Shown: in pieces, positions 41,232 to 42,878 of the stretch
Layout: each line of letters starts with the position of its first letter
Position numbering within the stretch: position 1 is the stretch's first letter
Source: Bdellovibrionales bacterium
GTDB taxonomy: Bacteria; Bdellovibrionota; Bdellovibrionia; Bdellovibrionales; UBA1609
Length of the DNA stretch: 42,878 nt
Direction: 5' to 3'
NCBI GenBank assembly: GCA_022450595.1
Contig: JAKUPT010000021.1
Location: 1-42,878, forward strand
Translations under genes and position numbers: made by a program
Notes under the pieces: generated by a model
The model's input: only the letters and a program-made list of their open reading frames with translations
Told to the model about the DNA's origin: nothing
The model's database searches: none

Positions 41232-41762
41232 ATGACAGTTCTACTTTTTTTATTAAACTTCACTTATTCTATCAACGCCGTCACTTTAAATTATTTGGTG
41301 GCAGGTCATGATCAAAGTGATGTTAGTCATGAAAGACAAAGTTTTTACAGCTTATCTGCAAAAAGCAATAGTTTAAGTCTGTCAATCCATGAGCCTCTTT
41401 TTATGGGCAAAATTAAAAAAGACTACAGTCTGATTGATCGAGCAGAGCTTAAAAATTTAAAGCCCTTTATTGTGAAAGACTGTTTAAAAGAGGATCATAA
41501 ATATTTGTTGGCTGGAGACATTTATAATAACAAAGACTACTACTTTGAGGGAGTTGTTGTTGGGGTACCAAATGACTATCAAACTTTCAGTCGCATTTAC
41601 TTATGCTCCATTAAAAGAAACCATGGCTATGAACCTACGGAACCACAGCCAGATCTTGGCAACTTTACTCTTGGATATGCGGAGGTAAAAGGTCTGTTGT
41701 TGATTTATTCAGATGCCTTTCGTTTGAATAAAAAACTAATTTCGATCGACGAGCTTTTATAA
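41232..41762 (+). CDS. Secreted protein of unknown function
   Basis: 176 residues from the ATG at 41232, which is preceded by a GGGGGGGGAG ribosome-binding site. The track's start 30 bases upstream lies before that site. The signal peptide is MTVLLFLLNFTYSINA. The mature part is a mixed alpha/beta domain with Cys in IVKDCLKEDHKYLLAGDIYNN and IYLCSIKRNHGYE, probably a single disulphide. I do not recognise the family. It lies between the AAA+/M41 protease and a pilin-like gene, on the same strand as both. Confidence 0.65.
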   Translation: MTVLLFLLNFTYSINAVTLNYLVAGHDQSDVSHERQSFYSLSAKSNSLSLSIHEPLFMGKIKKDYSLIDRAELKNLKPFIVKDCLKEDHKYLLAGDIYNNKDYYFEGVVVGVPNDYQTFSRIYLCSIKRNHGYEPTEPQPDLGNFTLGYAEVKGLLLIYSDAFRLNKKLISIDELL

Positions 41763-42011
41763 TAAAAAATTTGAAACTGAGTAGATGAACATCAGATATT
41801 TTGTAAAGTAACTTTAAGAAGTAAAAAACTTAGCTGTTTCTTATAATGATACATAAGAGGTTTTTGCGTCTAAATATTATATAGTGATAAAAGGTTAATC
41901 ATTGAGAAAACCTCAGCTCGTATTAAAAGCTTTAAAGTGTCTTATATAAAGAAAATAATGGTACTGATTTTGCTAATAATTATATTGAGCACGTCAACTT
42001 AAGGAGATGTT
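41763..42011. other. Intergenic region before the pilin-like gene
   Basis: About 250 AT-rich bases. AAGGAGATGTT at the end is the ribosome-binding site of the pilin-like gene. No terminator or other motif was convincing. Confidence 0.4.
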
Positions 42012-42722
42012 ATGTCTCAAAAACAAAATCAAGGATTCTCATTAGTAGAGTTAATGATTGTTGTGGGAATTCTATCTGTTGTGTTGTACGGCTCAATGTC
42101 AGTATTTAGCAAACAGATGAATGACTTGAAAGTATATGAGAGTAAACTTAGTAAGATAAACCTTGAAAAAGATTTAGGACGAATCATCAATGAGCCCACC
42201 GCTTGTAATACGGCAATAACTTTCCCAATCAGCTTTAGTGATCCGAGCAATTCGGTCTTTAATAATTTTGAAATCAGTGATAAATACGGCAACCTTTTTA
42301 TTTCTCCAAACACAGCCTCTGTAAAAAACACTTATGACCAGCTTCAATTAGACTCCATTGTGCTGACCAACCCAAACAATATCCCAGCCAACGGCTCAGG
42401 CGTTGCAAACTTATTAGTATTTGCTAAAGCAAAAAATACCAACCTTTCAATGTCACCCATTGAAGTTCCAATAGAAGTAATGATAGACGCCAGTGGTGAA
42501 GTTAGTAGCTGTGTTGGCGGCGGCGGTGGCAACTGGGCCAGTATGCCCTCCGGTGCCCATTGTGGCATCTTTATGCAAACTCAAGGCTCCATTAAAGCTC
42601 AGGCTGACTGCGATGGCCATAACCCTGCAAGCTCATGTCCAACCGGATTCACCAGAGCTGATCTTGGCTACTTTGAAGCCGGCGGTGGCGCTAGAAAGTT
42701 TGCCACATGTGTAAAAAATTAA
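42012..42722 (+). CDS. Type IV pilin-like protein with Cys-rich C-terminal tip domain
   Basis: 236 residues. A class-III prepilin leader (NQG|FSLVELMIVVGILSVVLYGSMS) has the cleavage Gly, Phe+1 and Glu+5, followed by the N-terminal hydrophobic helix. A pseudopilin-like alpha/beta middle ends at EVSSC, a poly-Gly hinge (VGGGGGNWASMP). The C-terminal 65 residues are rich in Cys and Gly (AHCGIFMQ, ADCDGHNPASSCPTGFTRADLGYFEAGGG, ATCVKN). The tail looks like a separate binding module, as at the tip of minor pilins. The GC content rises over this part. AAGGAG lies 6 bases upstream of ATG. Processing needs a prepilin peptidase, which is not in the window. Confidence 0.82.
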   Translation: MSQKQNQGFSLVELMIVVGILSVVLYGSMSVFSKQMNDLKVYESKLSKINLEKDLGRIINEPTACNTAITFPISFSDPSNSVFNNFEISDKYGNLFISPNTASVKNTYDQLQLDSIVLTNPNNIPANGSGVANLLVFAKAKNTNLSMSPIEVPIEVMIDASGEVSSCVGGGGGNWASMPSGAHCGIFMQTQGSIKAQADCDGHNPASSCPTGFTRADLGYFEAGGGARKFATCVKN

Positions 42723-42878
42723 TTTAAATTAATAGATCCATAGTTTTCAATATCTTATTGGGGAAAATAAACACAGTAACGGGCTTTTTGAATCTATATA
42801 AACCTAAATCAGAATTTAGAAACCATCCCAGATATATTGAAACGCTCTACCAAAAGTATTCCCCTGTAATTTGTAGCT

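Noticed and set aside
42493-42714. Plus-strand ORF inside the pilin tip region
   Set aside because: It is the pilin sequence in another frame; the pilin frame gives conserved Cys/Gly motifs.
1-42878. CRISPR arrays, tRNAs, insertion sequences or prophage
   Set aside because: No regularly spaced repeats, no tRNA cloverleaf, no transposase or integrase motifs were seen by eye; a tRNAscan or repeat search was not run.

Overview
The window is AT-rich DNA from what is most likely a predatory-type bacterium of the Bdellovibrionota (Bdellovibrio/Bacteriovorax-like). This is inferred from the many Sec lipoproteins and outer-membrane barrels, lipoproteins with a [YF]NNC lipobox, a Tat/cytochrome 'DUF1501' operon, an SH3-L,D-transpeptidase lipoprotein and an N-methylated pilin-like protein with a Cys-rich tip. 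No marker gene fixes the taxon. Genes are tightly packed. Stop/start overlaps (ATGA, TAATG, TTGA, GTGA) are common inside operons, and several convergent pairs overlap at their 3' ends. I see no tRNA, rRNA, CRISPR array, insertion sequence or integrase.

Layout. 1-2073: rimB fragment, rimK and sua5 (ribosomal S6 glutamylation and tRNA t6A). 2051-4197: doeB-doeA ectoine-degradation pair, minus strand. 4335-9450: bacterioferritin, Cu+ ATPase copA with a coupled SDR protein, and a BCCT osmolyte transporter. 9616-13348: cell-surface proteins (beta-helix protein, PEP-CTERM-like protein, small secreted protein). 13675-15629: CdsA-like / 4-TM / CDP-alcohol transferase trio, a phospholipid headgroup module. 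15847-19679: four-gene export/cytochrome operon (lipoprotein, Tat DUF1501 protein, two c-type cytochrome lipoproteins). 19736-22377: outer-membrane barrel, L,D-transpeptidase and CPXCG protein. 22374-24394: beta-CASP metallo-beta-lactamase nuclease with a small P-loop NTPase. 24452-28955: zinc operon (lipoprotein, outer-membrane porin, znuA, znuC, znuB, zur) behind a perfect Zur/Fur-type palindrome. 28969-32255: CBS-DUF2267 protein, then a CHASE histidine kinase coupled to a response regulator. 32252-35241: envelope operon with redoxin, two YtkA-like proteins and a barrel, probably for metal or thiol handling. 35453-36363: group III truncated haemoglobin plus glutathione peroxidase. 36469-36760: frameshifted lipoprotein. 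37002-42722: a very large exported AAA+/M41 metalloprotease, a secreted unknown and a pilin-like protein.

The most unusual item is the 1346-residue protein at 37002-41042. It has a signal peptide, a degenerate ClpB D1-like module, an intact ClpB D2-like AAA+ module and an FtsH-type M41 zinc-peptidase domain in one chain. An ATP-dependent protease with a Sec signal is unexpected, because the periplasm has no ATP. The zinc operon with its own outer-membrane porin and lipoprotein, and the Tat-DUF1501/cytochrome operon, are the next most informative systems.
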